Positions 1 to 9,626 of a stretch of 27,894 bases of DNA are shown here, piece after piece. The position numbers and the translations under genes were made by a program. The stretch covers positions 1 to 27,894 of the forward strand of contig CAMYCX010000009.1 of assembly GCA_947254705.1 (NCBI GenBank), given 5' to 3'. A model generated the notes under the pieces. It saw only the letters and a list, made by a program, of their open reading frames with translations, ran no database searches and was not told the origin of the DNA. Source of the stretch: an uncultured Veillonellaceae bacterium. GTDB taxonomy: Bacteria; Bacillota; Negativicutes; Veillonellales; Negativicoccaceae. The number at the start of each line of letters is the position of its first letter. Within the stretch, counting starts at the first letter, position 1.

Positions 1-79
1 TCGCTATCCCCGCCTGCTTGGCTTCCGCCAACATCTCGCGATCACTTCGATTTTTCGGTATCTTACGTTTACCTGCCAT
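1..79 (-). CDS. Partial hypothetical protein (N-terminal 26 codons)
   Basis: An ATG at 77-79 opens a reading frame that runs without a stop to the left edge of the window. An AGGAG ribosome site lies six bases upstream of the ATG, overlapping the stop region of the preceding gene, which supports real translation. The visible N-terminus begins MAGKRKIPKNRSDREML and is basic, with no signal peptide or membrane segment. It is the last visible gene of the operon that starts with the deacetylase gene. I do not recognise the family from 26 residues. Confidence 0.6.
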   Translation of the reverse strand, partial: MAGKRKIPKNRSDREMLAEAKQAGIA

Positions 80-82
80 GAT

Positions 83-1018
83 CTACTCCTTGGGCGGCTG
101 TGCTGCCGCCGTACCGGCTGCGGCCTGTTCGTGAATGAATGTCATCGTCACCTGTTCCATCGTGAGCGGCGTTGTTACCTTGCCGACCGACTCGAACCCG
201 ACCCCCAGTTTGCCGATATACAACTCTTCGACCTGTTTGTTTTTATTCAGTCGCACCGCATAAATATTCTTCTCACCGTCCACACCGACGAGCCGGAAGA
301 ATCCCGGCGGAGAGATGGTCCGCCAACTGCTGTCGCTGCCGTTAAAGGCATACATAACGCCCTCATCGGCATCATCATAGAAGAATACGTCCCGATCGTA
401 AAACACGCCGATATGACCGATATTTTCCGCTTGTACATAGATCCGGCGCGTATCATAGTTGGCATCCGTACGATAAATACGATAGCGCCCTTCCGCCACC
501 TTGACCTTCATATATACGGCATTCGTCGCTGTCGAATAGGCCATCGCCGTAACCTTGGAACCGGCCGGCACCCCTTCAATCGGTGTATCCAGTTCATGCT
601 CCGGATTGAGCGGATTGTACTGCGCAATAATAATATCGTCCGTACCTCGTGCATCCGGAGTGTAAAGTGCCATCAAGACCAAATTACGGTCGGGCAACCA
701 TTCAAAAAACGACACCTCGCGTCCTTTGAGATCGATTTTCTGAATATCGTTTTTATCCTGACTGTGATAAATCGTCACCGATGTCGGCGTCACCATCGCC
801 ATGTACTCGCGATTATACGAATAGTAACGCGTACCGGCGCCCGTCACCTCGCCGAACATATCCTCCGCCGATGTCATCCGGTCGGCGTCGCTGGTTCCCG
901 TAACGTAAAAATCCGAATCCGGCGCAAATTTTACCCCGTCCAGATACCAATATATGCCGCCCTGCAAGGCCACTCCCGCTACAAAACAGAGCAGCCATGT
1001 ACGTGTATTGCCTCTCAT
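83..1018 (-). CDS. Membrane-anchored extracytoplasmic protein of unknown function
   Basis: A 311-residue protein that I do not recognise. Residues 7-25 form one hydrophobic segment after a short basic N-terminus, so the protein is probably exported or anchored with its body outside the cytoplasm. The rest is rich in short alternating hydrophobic stretches with Tyr, Asp and Gly (for example around 'FFEWLPDRNLVLMALY' and 'GVFYDRDVFFYDD'), which looks like a beta-propeller or other all-beta fold. This is an impression, not a domain match. The C-terminus is Ala/Pro-rich and looks disordered. The start ATG has a GAGGG ribosome site. It follows the phosphodiester glycosidase gene by nine bases and is probably in the same operon, so a cell-surface or polysaccharide-related job is plausible. 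TAG stop. Confidence 0.8.
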   Translation of the reverse strand: MRGNTRTWLLCFVAGVALQGGIYWYLDGVKFAPDSDFYVTGTSDADRMTSAEDMFGEVTGAGTRYYSYNREYMAMVTPTSVTIYHSQDKNDIQKIDLKGREVSFFEWLPDRNLVLMALYTPDARGTDDIIIAQYNPLNPEHELDTPIEGVPAGSKVTAMAYSTATNAVYMKVKVAEGRYRIYRTDANYDTRRIYVQAENIGHIGVFYDRDVFFYDDADEGVMYAFNGSDSSWRTISPPGFFRLVGVDGEKNIYAVRLNKNKQVEELYIGKLGVGFESVGKVTTPLTMEQVTMTFIHEQAAAGTAAAQPPKE

Positions 1019-1027
1019 GCCGCCCTC

Positions 1028-1975
1028 CTATTTGACAATAAATGCCGTCGGAATCATGCGCTCGCCGAGCAAATCGGCCGGCTTATTCACGACCTTGCCG
1101 TTCAGGTACAACGTCGAACTCGAACCGCCGTCCAAGTTGGCCGCAATATATGCACCTTGTTCATACATGATATTTTGTAAATCGGCAAGGGTCGCGCCGA
1201 TCGAATACCCGATCTGCCGTCCGTCGACAACGACAAACAGGACCGTGCCGTCACGTCGCTGACCGATCGCCGTCCGCGGACCGATTCCCCAACCACCGTC
1301 ACCGTCGGTAATCATTTTCATACCGTTTACAATCAACGGCGGACCGAATGTCAATCCTTCCTTGGCGCCCAAGCGACGCAATTCCGCTTTATTGTACGTA
1401 CCGGCAATCAAATTGCCCGCCTCGGTAAATCCGATGAATTCGACTTCCTCAACGTCATCCACATCTTTCCCCAGCAAGTACTCGCCCTGATGCATGATAA
1501 ATCCGTACGGCAAACGTCCCGTACCCGTACCGTTCGGATCGTAAAAGCCGCCGCCGTTGATCGCCGCCACCGCATCGTTATTGTGCGCGATATTGCTTGT
1601 CGTATCTCCTTTTTCGTTGATGTCCGCTGCCGTAGCGACTTGAATGCGCCGCGGATCCGGAATCTCCAAAATATACCCGACAAATCGCTCCGATTCAATC
1701 TTGTGCAAGGTGAGGGTTTTATCCTCCCGCGCCGCAAATGTAAAAATATTTTGCTCCGGTGCATGACCGAGCCGCCCTAAAATGCGATCCAAATCTTCCT
1801 GATCAAACAACCAGGTAATATAGTGCGGATGCCGGGAACGCAAAATCGCTCCTACCACCGCCTGTTTCAAATTGACAAAGGGCCCGAATAAAACCACCAC
1901 CGGCGACGTCAAAATACCGAAAATAAGCGTCACCGCAAGCCATTTGAGCACCGTTTTATGCCACCCGTGTTTCAT
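1028..1975 (-). CDS. Phosphodiester glycosidase (NAGPA-domain) family protein
   Basis: This resembles the NAGPA/DUF2233 family, named after N-acetylglucosamine-1-phosphodiester alpha-N-acetylglucosaminidase and found in bacterial exopolysaccharide and spore or wall proteins. Visible family signatures are 'AAINGGGFYDPNG' in the middle, 'GPPLIVNG' further on, 'GPRTAIGQRRDGTVLFVVVDGR', and 'NLDGGSSSTLYLNGKVVN' near the C-terminus. A single membrane segment at about residues 10-33 makes it an anchored extracytoplasmic enzyme. I chose the ATG at 1975 because GAGGTG sits just upstream; a GTG two codons earlier overlaps that site. It lies a few bases downstream of the deacetylase gene, so the two are probably co-transcribed and act on surface glycans. 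Substrate unknown. Confidence 0.85.
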   Translation of the reverse strand: MKHGWHKTVLKWLAVTLIFGILTSPVVVLFGPFVNLKQAVVGAILRSRHPHYITWLFDQEDLDRILGRLGHAPEQNIFTFAAREDKTLTLHKIESERFVGYILEIPDPRRIQVATAADINEKGDTTSNIAHNNDAVAAINGGGFYDPNGTGTGRLPYGFIMHQGEYLLGKDVDDVEEVEFIGFTEAGNLIAGTYNKAELRRLGAKEGLTFGPPLIVNGMKMITDGDGGWGIGPRTAIGQRRDGTVLFVVVDGRQIGYSIGATLADLQNIMYEQGAYIAANLDGGSSSTLYLNGKVVNKPADLLGERMIPTAFIVK

Positions 1976-1982
1976 CTGCACC

Positions 1983-2789
1983 TCACAAAGAACGATAGTG
2001 ATCGTGGGTCAGCCGATCGACAAAATGTTCCATATCAACCCGGTCGCCGATCCAAATCCGTTTTACTTCCAACAGCTCGTCGCCGGGACGGGCACGCCCC
2101 GGATTCATCGTAACCGCAAGTGTAATCCCGTTATCCTGCAACACTTGTTTGACCGTATCGTCATACAATCCGAGCGGATAGGCAAAATAATGGTTGTCGA
2201 TTCCCAACTCTTCTTTCAACCATGCCTGTGTTTTGGCGATTTCTTCCCGTTGCCGCGACTCACTTTCATACGGCAGCTCCGGATGTGTCCACGTATGATT
2301 GGCAATCGTCACGCCGTTATCGCGCATCTCCTTGAGTTGCGCCAGCGTCGGCCGGTTCGGCTGATCCGCCATCCCGCCGATCATAAACAACGTCCACGGA
2401 AAACCGTACTCTTTCAAGAGCGGATATATAATCGTGTAGGTATCGGGATAACCGTCATCCACCGTAATACAAACCGGTTTCGGCGGCAACGGTGCATCTT
2501 CACGAATATACGCTTCGAGCTGCGCCATCGTAATCGGATGGTAACCGTTATCCTTTAAGTACTGCATCTGCGCGCGGAACAAATCTTCACGCAACACCGC
2601 ATCATTTCCCGGGATATTGCCGATCATGTGGTACATCAATACCGACACGCCGTCCGCTTTCTCCATGGTCACCGTTTCTTGTGTCGGTGCCGCCGGCGTC
2701 GCCGGTGCGGCCGATTCCTTCATTCCGCAGCCCCATATTACCGCAAGCGCGACCAGCATCAACGCCGCCAATCCGTATCGTTTCATCAT
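1983..2789 (-). CDS. Polysaccharide deacetylase (NodB-type) lipoprotein
   Basis: A carbohydrate esterase family 4 protein of 268 residues. The NodB core begins with 'VSVLMYHMIG'. The metal and catalytic motif 'TVDDG' is at about 109-113 and the HxxxH metal pair is H165/H169 in 'NHTWTH'. These are the residues that hold the metal and remove acetyl groups from N-acetylated sugars in peptidoglycan or exopolysaccharide. The N-terminus is basic plus hydrophobic and ends in a Cys at about 21 (context VIWGC), an imperfect but plausible lipobox. The ATG at 2789 is preferred over an upstream in-frame TTG (2807) because AAGGGTG lies six to seven bases before it. It is the first gene after the promoter at 2904-2932 and heads the operon with the glycosidase gene. 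Confidence 0.88.
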   Translation of the reverse strand: MMKRYGLAALMLVALAVIWGCGMKESAAPATPAAPTQETVTMEKADGVSVLMYHMIGNIPGNDAVLREDLFRAQMQYLKDNGYHPITMAQLEAYIREDAPLPPKPVCITVDDGYPDTYTIIYPLLKEYGFPWTLFMIGGMADQPNRPTLAQLKEMRDNGVTIANHTWTHPELPYESESRQREEIAKTQAWLKEELGIDNHYFAYPLGLYDDTVKQVLQDNGITLAVTMNPGRARPGDELLEVKRIWIGDRVDMEHFVDRLTHDHYRSL

Positions 2790-2903
2790 GTATATCACCC
2801 TTATCAATTCATTTTATCGGTAGCGTCTCGACCACGTTCTTCGGGTCGTTTCGTTGCATACCGTAATATTGGCCCGCCGACGGCGGAACTGTAATACTTC
2901 CTT

Positions 2904-2932
2904 ATTTTACACTAAACGACAGCGAATGACAA
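2904..2932 (-). promoter_or_regulatory. Sigma-70-type promoter of the deacetylase operon
   Basis: On the minus strand TTGTCA (2932-2927) is followed by exactly 17 bases and then TAAAAT (2909-2904). It points at the deacetylase gene with a leader of about 110 bases. The leader holds a small GC-rich hairpin (CCGCC-GTC-GGCGG) that has no T-run after it. The rest of the gap between this promoter and the atp terminator (2933-3124) holds no gene I can support. Confidence 0.75.
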
Positions 2933-3124
2933 CGAGTCCGCCAACACCGTTCCGTTTGTTCCGCCTTGATTAGACGCTCTGCGTCGTATCGATGACCGGC
3001 CCTTGCCTTCCTTCACCGCAGCGATGAGTCGGGTGACGTAGTACGACATACCCGATGCAAACGATCCTGCCCGAAGAATGACAAGCTTGTGACGGTATTT
3101 CTTCCCATTCCGAATCACGCACAC

Positions 3125-3156
3125 AAAAACACGCCCTCATCTGCATGAGAGCGTGT
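3125..3156 (-). terminator. Intrinsic terminator of the atp operon
   Basis: The minus strand reads ACACGC-T-CTCAT, loop GCAG, ATGAG-G-GCGTGT, then TTTTTG. It lies nine bases past the atpC stop, so it closes the ATP synthase transcript. Confidence 0.9.
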
Positions 3157-3164
3157 CAATGTAC

Positions 3165-3581
3165 TTATTCGCGATTGACTGTTTGCAAGCGAATTAATGC
3201 CCGTTGCAATGCTTTTTCCGCCCGTAACAAATCTATATCCGGTGTCGGTTTTTCAATCCGGGCCAAAGCGCGTTTCCGTGCCTGCATGGCACGTTCCACA
3301 TCAATATAGTCGGCCGTCTCCGCATTTTGTGCGATGATCGTGACAATATTGTCCTTGACTTCCAAAAAACCGCCGAATACCGCGACCAGATTTTCCTGTG
3401 CCGCTGTTTTGATACGTACAGGCCAGACCTGCAACGCCGCAACTAACGGCTCATGGTCTTTCATGATGCCGAATTCACCGTCCAGTGCACGTGCCACTAC
3501 CATCTCCACGTCATCGGCTTGATATGCCGTTCCGTCGGGAGTAATGATGTTCACTTGGAGGGATGTCAGGTTCGTAGACAT
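3165..3581 (-). CDS. atpC: F1Fo ATP synthase subunit epsilon
   Basis: 138 residues, the usual length for epsilon. The N-terminal beta-sandwich is recognisable from 'LQVNIITPDG', 'GEFGIMKDHEPLVAALQ' and 'VFGGFLEVKDNIVTIIAQNAE'. The C-terminal part is a helical hairpin rich in Arg and Ala ('RAMQARKRALARIEK'). Epsilon sits on the central stalk, links gamma to the c-ring and can inhibit ATP hydrolysis. It is the last gene of the operon and starts three bases after the atpD stop. The terminator follows directly. There is no sign of truncation. Confidence 0.97.
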   Translation of the reverse strand: MSTNLTSLQVNIITPDGTAYQADDVEMVVARALDGEFGIMKDHEPLVAALQVWPVRIKTAAQENLVAVFGGFLEVKDNIVTIIAQNAETADYIDVERAMQARKRALARIEKPTPDIDLLRAEKALQRALIRLQTVNRE

Positions 3582-3584
3582 AGA

Positions 3585-5006
<1,422 letters not shown>

Positions 5007-5035
5007 GAAGAGGTCTCTCCTCCTTATTTCCACTA

Positions 5036-5899
5036 TTATTCCAGTGCATTGGCGCCGCCGACAATTTCGGTGATTTCACTCGTAATCGCCGCTTGCCGCG
5101 CTTTGTTATAATGCAGTGTCAGATCGTCAATGAGATCGGACGCGTTGTCCGTCGCGCTGGTCATTGCCGCCATACGCGAACCCAACTCACTCGCCGCCGC
5201 CTGCAGCATCGCATTGTAAATGACAATTTCCAAATACTGCGGCAACAATCGCTCAAACACATCATGTATGTTCGGCAGAAAATCATACCGTACCTCTGCC
5301 GTCGGTGTCGCATCGTCCGCGGTGTCCGCTTGGATCGGTAACAGACGTTGTGTCATCGGCTTCTGGCGCAGTGCCGAATAGAAGTGCGTATACACCAATA
5401 CAACTTCATCGACTTCTCCCGCCACAAACTGTTCGGCCACTACTCGTGCCACCTCTTTGGCATGATTGTACGTGGGGCGATCCGAAAATCCGACATAATG
5501 TTCCCCGACGGTGTACGCACGGTGAGTGAGATATTCATACGGTTTACGACCGACGGTCAACAGTGTAAATTCATCCGCACTGTGACCGCGCAAGACGTCC
5601 ATCGTTTTCTTCATCAAGTTCGACGTATAGCCGCCGGCCAGACCTTTGTCCGCACCGATGACGACATACGCGGTACGTGCCACGGCACGTTCTTGCAACA
5701 AGGGACTGTTCAGTTCGATGTCGGAAGCTACGATATGACGCAATACTTGCTGAATTTTATCGGCATAGGGACGTGTGCCCAACGCCTTTTCTTCGGCTCG
5801 ACGCAGGCGAGCGGCGGCCACCATTTTCATGGCCTTGGTGATCTGCTGGATATTGGTTACACTTCGAATTCTGCGCTTAATTTCGCGTGTGTTTGCCAT
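5036..5899 (-). CDS. atpG: F1Fo ATP synthase subunit gamma
   Basis: 287 residues, normal for gamma. The family N-terminus 'REIKRRIRSVTNIQQITKAMKMVAAARLRRAE' forms the rotor coiled coil with the conserved C-terminal helix 'ELGSRMAAMTSATDNASDLIDDLTLHYNKARQAAITSEITEIVGGANALE'. 'IGADKGLAGGYTSNL' matches the central domain. Gamma is the rotating shaft between the c-ring and the alpha/beta head. The start ATG follows a GGGGTG ribosome site, and the gene begins six bases after the atpA stop. Confidence 0.98.
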   Translation of the reverse strand: MANTREIKRRIRSVTNIQQITKAMKMVAAARLRRAEEKALGTRPYADKIQQVLRHIVASDIELNSPLLQERAVARTAYVVIGADKGLAGGYTSNLMKKTMDVLRGHSADEFTLLTVGRKPYEYLTHRAYTVGEHYVGFSDRPTYNHAKEVARVVAEQFVAGEVDEVVLVYTHFYSALRQKPMTQRLLPIQADTADDATPTAEVRYDFLPNIHDVFERLLPQYLEIVIYNAMLQAAASELGSRMAAMTSATDNASDLIDDLTLHYNKARQAAITSEITEIVGGANALE

Positions 5900-5905
5900 C
5901 TATGA

Positions 5906-7438
5906 TCACCCCACTATCGCTTGCTTTTTTGCTGCCTTGAACCGCGCCTTAAATTCATCAATCGCTGCTCTGAGCTGTGTTTCCGTATCATCTTCGATTT
6001 TCTTCGCTTCGCGAATGGATCGACCGATTTCCGGATGCGCCGTGTGCATGAAATTGAGCAGTTCATGTTCAAACGGAACGACTTCGTCCACTTCCAAATC
6101 ATCCAGGAAGCCGTTGATCGCGGCAAAGATGACTTGTACCTGATCTTCTACCGCATACGGTGTGTATTGCGGCTGTTTCAGGATTTCCGTCAGCCGTTGG
6201 CCCCGATCGATCTGGGCTTTTGTCGCGGCATCCAAGTCCGATCCGAATTGTGCAAATGCGGCCAATTCGCGGAACTGTGCCAAGTCCAGACGCAGCGAGC
6301 CGGCTACCTGTTTCATCGCCTTAATTTGCGCGCTGCCGCCGACACGGGATACCGACAGACCGACGTTAATGGCCGGACGCACCCCGGAGTAGAAGAGTTC
6401 CGTTTCCAGGAAGATCTGTCCGTCCGTGATCGAGATCACGTTCGTCGGAATATACGCACCGACGTCGCCGGCCAAGGTTTCGATGATCGGCAGGGCCGTA
6501 ATCGAACCGCCGCCGAGTTCCGGTGACAGTTTCGCCGCTCGTTCAAGCAGACGGGAATGTAAGTAGAATACGTCGCCCGGATACGCTTCACGTCCCGGCG
6601 GACGACGCAAGAGCAAGGACATCGCACGATATGCGACCGCATGTTTCGACAAGTCGTCATATACGCACAGTACGGCTTTGCCCTGGTACATAAAATGTTC
6701 GGCCATTGCGACACCGGCATACGGCGCGATGTACTGCATCGGCGAACCTTCCGATGCCCCGGCATGGACGACAATCGTGTAGTCCATGGCTCCGGATTCC
6801 GTCAGTTTGTCGACCAAACGTGCCACTGTCGAGTTTTTCTGACCGATGGACACGTAAATACAAATGACATCCTGTCCTTTTTGGTTCAAAATCGTATCGA
6901 TGGCTACCGCGGTTTTACCCGTGCTGCGGTCACCGATGATGAGTTCACGCTGTCCGCGTCCGATCGGCACCATCGAGTCGATGGATTTGATCCCCGTCTG
7001 CAGCGGCTCGTTGACGGATTGTCGATCCGCAATCCCCGGTGCCGGGAATTCGACACGCCGATACGCATCCGTCTTGATGTCGCCTTTGCCGTCGATGGGC
7101 TGTCCCAACGCGTTGACGACACGACCGATCATGCCTTCGCCGACCGGTACCTGCATGACGCGACCGGTCCGTTTCACCGTGTCGCCTTCTTTGATATATT
7201 CTGCATTACCGAGCAATACGGCCCCTACGTTGGATTCTTCCAAGTTCAGTGCCATCCCGAACACGCCGTGCGGCAGTTCGAGCAATTCGCCGGCCATACA
7301 TTTTTCCAGACCGTAAATGTGGGCGATACCGTCCCCGACTTCCAGGACCGAACCTACTTCGTCGACATTGAGGTCTGCTTGGTAATTCTCGATTTGTTGC
7401 TTAATCACCGATGTAATTTCATCCGGTTTGATTTTCAT
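5906..7438 (-). CDS. atpA: F1Fo ATP synthase subunit alpha
   Basis: 510 residues, the usual length. The non-catalytic nucleotide site shows as 'GDRSTGKTAVA' near residue 170, with 'ICIYVSIGQKNSTVARLVDKL' and the arginine-finger region 'RPAINVGLSVSRVGG'. The alpha signature 'PAINVGLSVSR' is intact. I use the ATG at 7438 (MKIKPDEI) with GAGGTG about eight or nine bases upstream; the frame also opens at a GTG at 7450 that overlaps the atpH stop but has no ribosome site. The atpH stop lies just upstream, so translation is probably coupled. Confidence 0.98.
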   Translation of the reverse strand: MKIKPDEITSVIKQQIENYQADLNVDEVGSVLEVGDGIAHIYGLEKCMAGELLELPHGVFGMALNLEESNVGAVLLGNAEYIKEGDTVKRTGRVMQVPVGEGMIGRVVNALGQPIDGKGDIKTDAYRRVEFPAPGIADRQSVNEPLQTGIKSIDSMVPIGRGQRELIIGDRSTGKTAVAIDTILNQKGQDVICIYVSIGQKNSTVARLVDKLTESGAMDYTIVVHAGASEGSPMQYIAPYAGVAMAEHFMYQGKAVLCVYDDLSKHAVAYRAMSLLLRRPPGREAYPGDVFYLHSRLLERAAKLSPELGGGSITALPIIETLAGDVGAYIPTNVISITDGQIFLETELFYSGVRPAINVGLSVSRVGGSAQIKAMKQVAGSLRLDLAQFRELAAFAQFGSDLDAATKAQIDRGQRLTEILKQPQYTPYAVEDQVQVIFAAINGFLDDLEVDEVVPFEHELLNFMHTAHPEIGRSIREAKKIEDDTETQLRAAIDEFKARFKAAKKQAIVG

Positions 7439-7446
7439 TCCGTGTG

Positions 7447-8010
7447 TCACCTCAATTCGTTAGCATCTTGTTTCAGTAGAGTCGCTTTCATTTCCTGCAG
7501 CTGCCGAGTCATCGATCCGTCAATCATACGGTCACCGATTGTGACAATCATACCGCCCAAAATCGAAGGATCTACGGTTGTCGTCAGATAGACCGATTTG
7601 CCCGTCACTTCATTCAGACGTGCAATCAATTCTCGTTCTTCTTCATCCGTCAGCGCAATCGCTGTCCGCACAACGGCTTCCTGCACGTTGCGTGCCGCCT
7701 GCGAACCCAGTACGTACATATCGACGATTTCCTCAAGGAGATCGATACGGCCGCGATCAATGACCACCGCCAGGAAACGTACGACCAACGGATCGACAGT
7801 ATCCGCAAACAGTTTTTCTACGACTTCTTTTTTCGCTTCCCGTGCCAGCATCGGATGATACAAAAATCCGGACAATTCCCGATTTTCCCGTACCGCATCC
7901 CGTACTGCCACCAGTTGCGTCTCAACTTCTTCCAGCCGATTTGCTTCGGTCGCAATCGCGATCAGCGCACCGGCATACTTTTTGGCAAGCTCCCGGTTTC
8001 TTTTCATCAT
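7447..8010 (-). CDS. atpH: F1Fo ATP synthase subunit delta
   Basis: 187 residues, close to the usual 180. Family features are the N-terminal 'LAKKYAGALIAIA' and the C-terminal OSCP-type region 'LYHPMLAREAKKEVVEKLF', 'VRFLAVVIDRGRIDLLEEI' and 'VDPSILGGMIVTIGDRMIDGSMTRQLQEMKATL'. Delta ties the peripheral stalk (subunit b) to the top of F1. Its ATG overlaps the atpF stop as TAATG. Two adjacent ATG codons are possible starts; I take the first. Confidence 0.96.
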   Translation of the reverse strand: MMKRNRELAKKYAGALIAIATEANRLEEVETQLVAVRDAVRENRELSGFLYHPMLAREAKKEVVEKLFADTVDPLVVRFLAVVIDRGRIDLLEEIVDMYVLGSQAARNVQEAVVRTAIALTDEEERELIARLNEVTGKSVYLTTTVDPSILGGMIVTIGDRMIDGSMTRQLQEMKATLLKQDANELR

Positions 8011-8504
8011 TATCGACCTACTTGCCGTTTATCCAACTTATCAATGCACTCCGCAATCAACTTCCGGTTCATATCCGCATCCAAATTTTTCTTGAGCAAT
8101 TGGGAAGCCACCGCCATCGACATATCCACGACTTCAGCGCGCAGCTCCTTGACCAATGCCTCGCGTTCTTCCGCCAACTGGCGTTCCGCGATTTCTTTTT
8201 TGCGGTCGATTTCCGCTCGGACTGCATCCAATTGTGCCCGGGTTTGCTGTTCCGCTTCCGCGATCGCCTGCTTGACAATCTCCTGCGCCTGTATACGTGC
8301 ATCCTGTAACTGTGCTTCATACTGCGCTTTCAACTCTTCCGCATGCTTGCGTGCCTGCTCAGCGCCGTCCAGATCGTTGCGAATCCGTTCGCGACGAGCA
8401 TCCAGCGTATTCATGAGCGGGCCGAAACCGTACTTACCCAAAATGGCAATGAGGATAATAAAGTTGAGGATTTGAAATATTAAAGTACCGTTAATCTCAA
8501 CCAA
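8010..8504 (-). CDS. atpF: F1Fo ATP synthase subunit b
   Basis: 164 residues with one N-terminal membrane helix ('LIFQILNFIILIAILGKYGFGPL', about 7-29) and a long charged coiled-coil tail rich in Ala, Glu, Arg and Gln, as expected for the peripheral stalk. The start is a TTG codon at 8504: AGGAGG lies eight bases upstream and no ATG fits, so the non-ATG start is well supported. The stop overlaps the atpH start (TAATG). The upstream gene is atpE. Confidence 0.96.
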   Translation of the reverse strand: MVEINGTLIFQILNFIILIAILGKYGFGPLMNTLDARRERIRNDLDGAEQARKHAEELKAQYEAQLQDARIQAQEIVKQAIAEAEQQTRAQLDAVRAEIDRKKEIAERQLAEEREALVKELRAEVVDMSMAVASQLLKKNLDADMNRKLIAECIDKLDKRQVGR

Positions 8505-8538
8505 TGAGATTCCCTCCTCACTATACTACACTCAATAA

Positions 8539-8802
8539 TTATTTCAGCAGGTCAACCAACGGGTTCGCAAATACCAATACGATTGCGATAACCGATGCAA
8601 TAATCGGAATCGATTCGATCAAGCCGATGCTGATCAACAAGTTTACCAACAATTTTTGGCTCATTTCCGGTTGGCGCGCCATTGCGTCCAATGCCGTTGA
8701 CGCCGCTTTCGAGTCGCCGATTGCCGCGCCGATTGATGCCATGCCGGCGATAATCGCCGCCGAGAAAGCCGATACCGCCAATACTAATGCAGTAGATTCC
8801 AT
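8539..8802 (-). CDS. atpE: F1Fo ATP synthase subunit c, two-carboxylate type
   Basis: 87 residues forming two membrane helices joined by the polar loop 'ARQPE' (42-46). Counting from that loop, the ion-binding Glu is E63, followed by S64, in helix 2. D30 sits in helix 1 exactly where the Na+ rotors of Ilyobacter and Propionigenium carry Gln32; from my memory of the Ilyobacter sequence the alignment needs no gaps. E-S in helix 2 is a Na+-type feature, and a second carboxylate in helix 1 recalls the Fusobacterium nucleatum rotor. This suggests, but does not prove, Na+ coupling. GAGGAGG precedes the ATG at a normal distance. It lies between atpB and atpF. Confidence 0.97.
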   Translation of the reverse strand: MESTALVLAVSAFSAAIIAGMASIGAAIGDSKAASTALDAMARQPEMSQKLLVNLLISIGLIESIPIIASVIAIVLVFANPLVDLLK

Positions 8803-8909
8803 GATTGTTTCCTCCTCAGGATAATAAAAAATAATGAGATAAACAGATGGTACATGTTGTACCGCATACTTGCATGTCTTGCGTTGTTACCTTGTGTTAC
8901 CGTCCATTT

Positions 8910-9587
8910 TTAGTGCCCGCCTTCGCCGATGGCACCTCCCAGATATGCCGTTACCAAAATGGTAAAGATAAAGGCCTGGATCAATCCGATGACTAACGAG
9001 AACACCAGCCAGATAATAGGTACACCGAGCGGCACCAGATTCTGCAATACTTCGAGCAGAATTTCCCCTGCCAAAATATTCCCGAATAGACGCATTGACA
9101 ATGTCAGCGGCTTGGCCACTTCTTCCATCAAGTTGATGACAACAAACGGCGCAAACGGCTGAAACCAGTGCTTGGTATAATTACCGATCCCTCGATTGCG
9201 AACATACAATATATGTGTAATCAGTGATGCGCCGATAGCCAAACCCAATGTCGTGTTAAGGTCGTTCGTTGGCGACACCAACAAATGCGGTGTCGGCAGC
9301 AACCCCATTTCGTTGCCGACGAAAATAAAGAAAAATAGCGTCAGCAGCATGTATACTGCTTTTCGATAGTCGGCGCCCAATGTGCCGCGAAATTGATCGC
9401 ACAGCGCGTCCACAACCATTTCCATGGCGTTTTGCACTCCACCCGGCACCAATGCCGGTTTGGAAATGGCCATACGAAGCAGAATAAATACAATGGCCGC
9501 GGTAATCCACGTCATGTACAACGTGTCCATATTGACCGCCATCCCCAAAATATATTGTACGTCATGTGTACCTGTGTGTAGATGCAT
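8910..9587 (-). CDS. atpB: F1Fo ATP synthase subunit a
   Basis: 225 residues with about five hydrophobic segments. The essential stator arginine is in 'LSMRLFGNILAGEILL', next to 'INLMEEVAKPLTL', and the final helix 'GLIQAFIFTILVTAYLGGAIGE' is the most conserved part of the family. The subunit forms the ion half-channels facing the c-ring. The ATG has AGGAGGTG upstream. The gene is followed by about 100 bases before atpE, the largest gap within the operon, and I see no clear terminator there. Confidence 0.97.
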   Translation of the reverse strand: MHLHTGTHDVQYILGMAVNMDTLYMTWITAAIVFILLRMAISKPALVPGGVQNAMEMVVDALCDQFRGTLGADYRKAVYMLLTLFFFIFVGNEMGLLPTPHLLVSPTNDLNTTLGLAIGASLITHILYVRNRGIGNYTKHWFQPFAPFVVINLMEEVAKPLTLSMRLFGNILAGEILLEVLQNLVPLGVPIIWLVFSLVIGLIQAFIFTILVTAYLGGAIGEGGH

Positions 9588-9626
9588 AGCTTCACCTCCT
9601 CCCGTCAGGACATAGATGATATATGC

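Noticed and set aside
2850..2900. GC-rich hairpin in the deacetylase leader as a terminator or riboswitch
   Set aside because: The stem is only five pairs, has no T-run, and nothing around it matches a riboswitch class that I know.
2912..3124. 70-codon minus-strand ORF between the atp terminator and the deacetylase promoter
   Set aside because: It begins right after the atp terminator without a ribosome site I can defend, its 3' end overlaps a strong promoter, and its composition is not protein-like. An unnamed small RNA here cannot be excluded, but I saw no known RNA motif.
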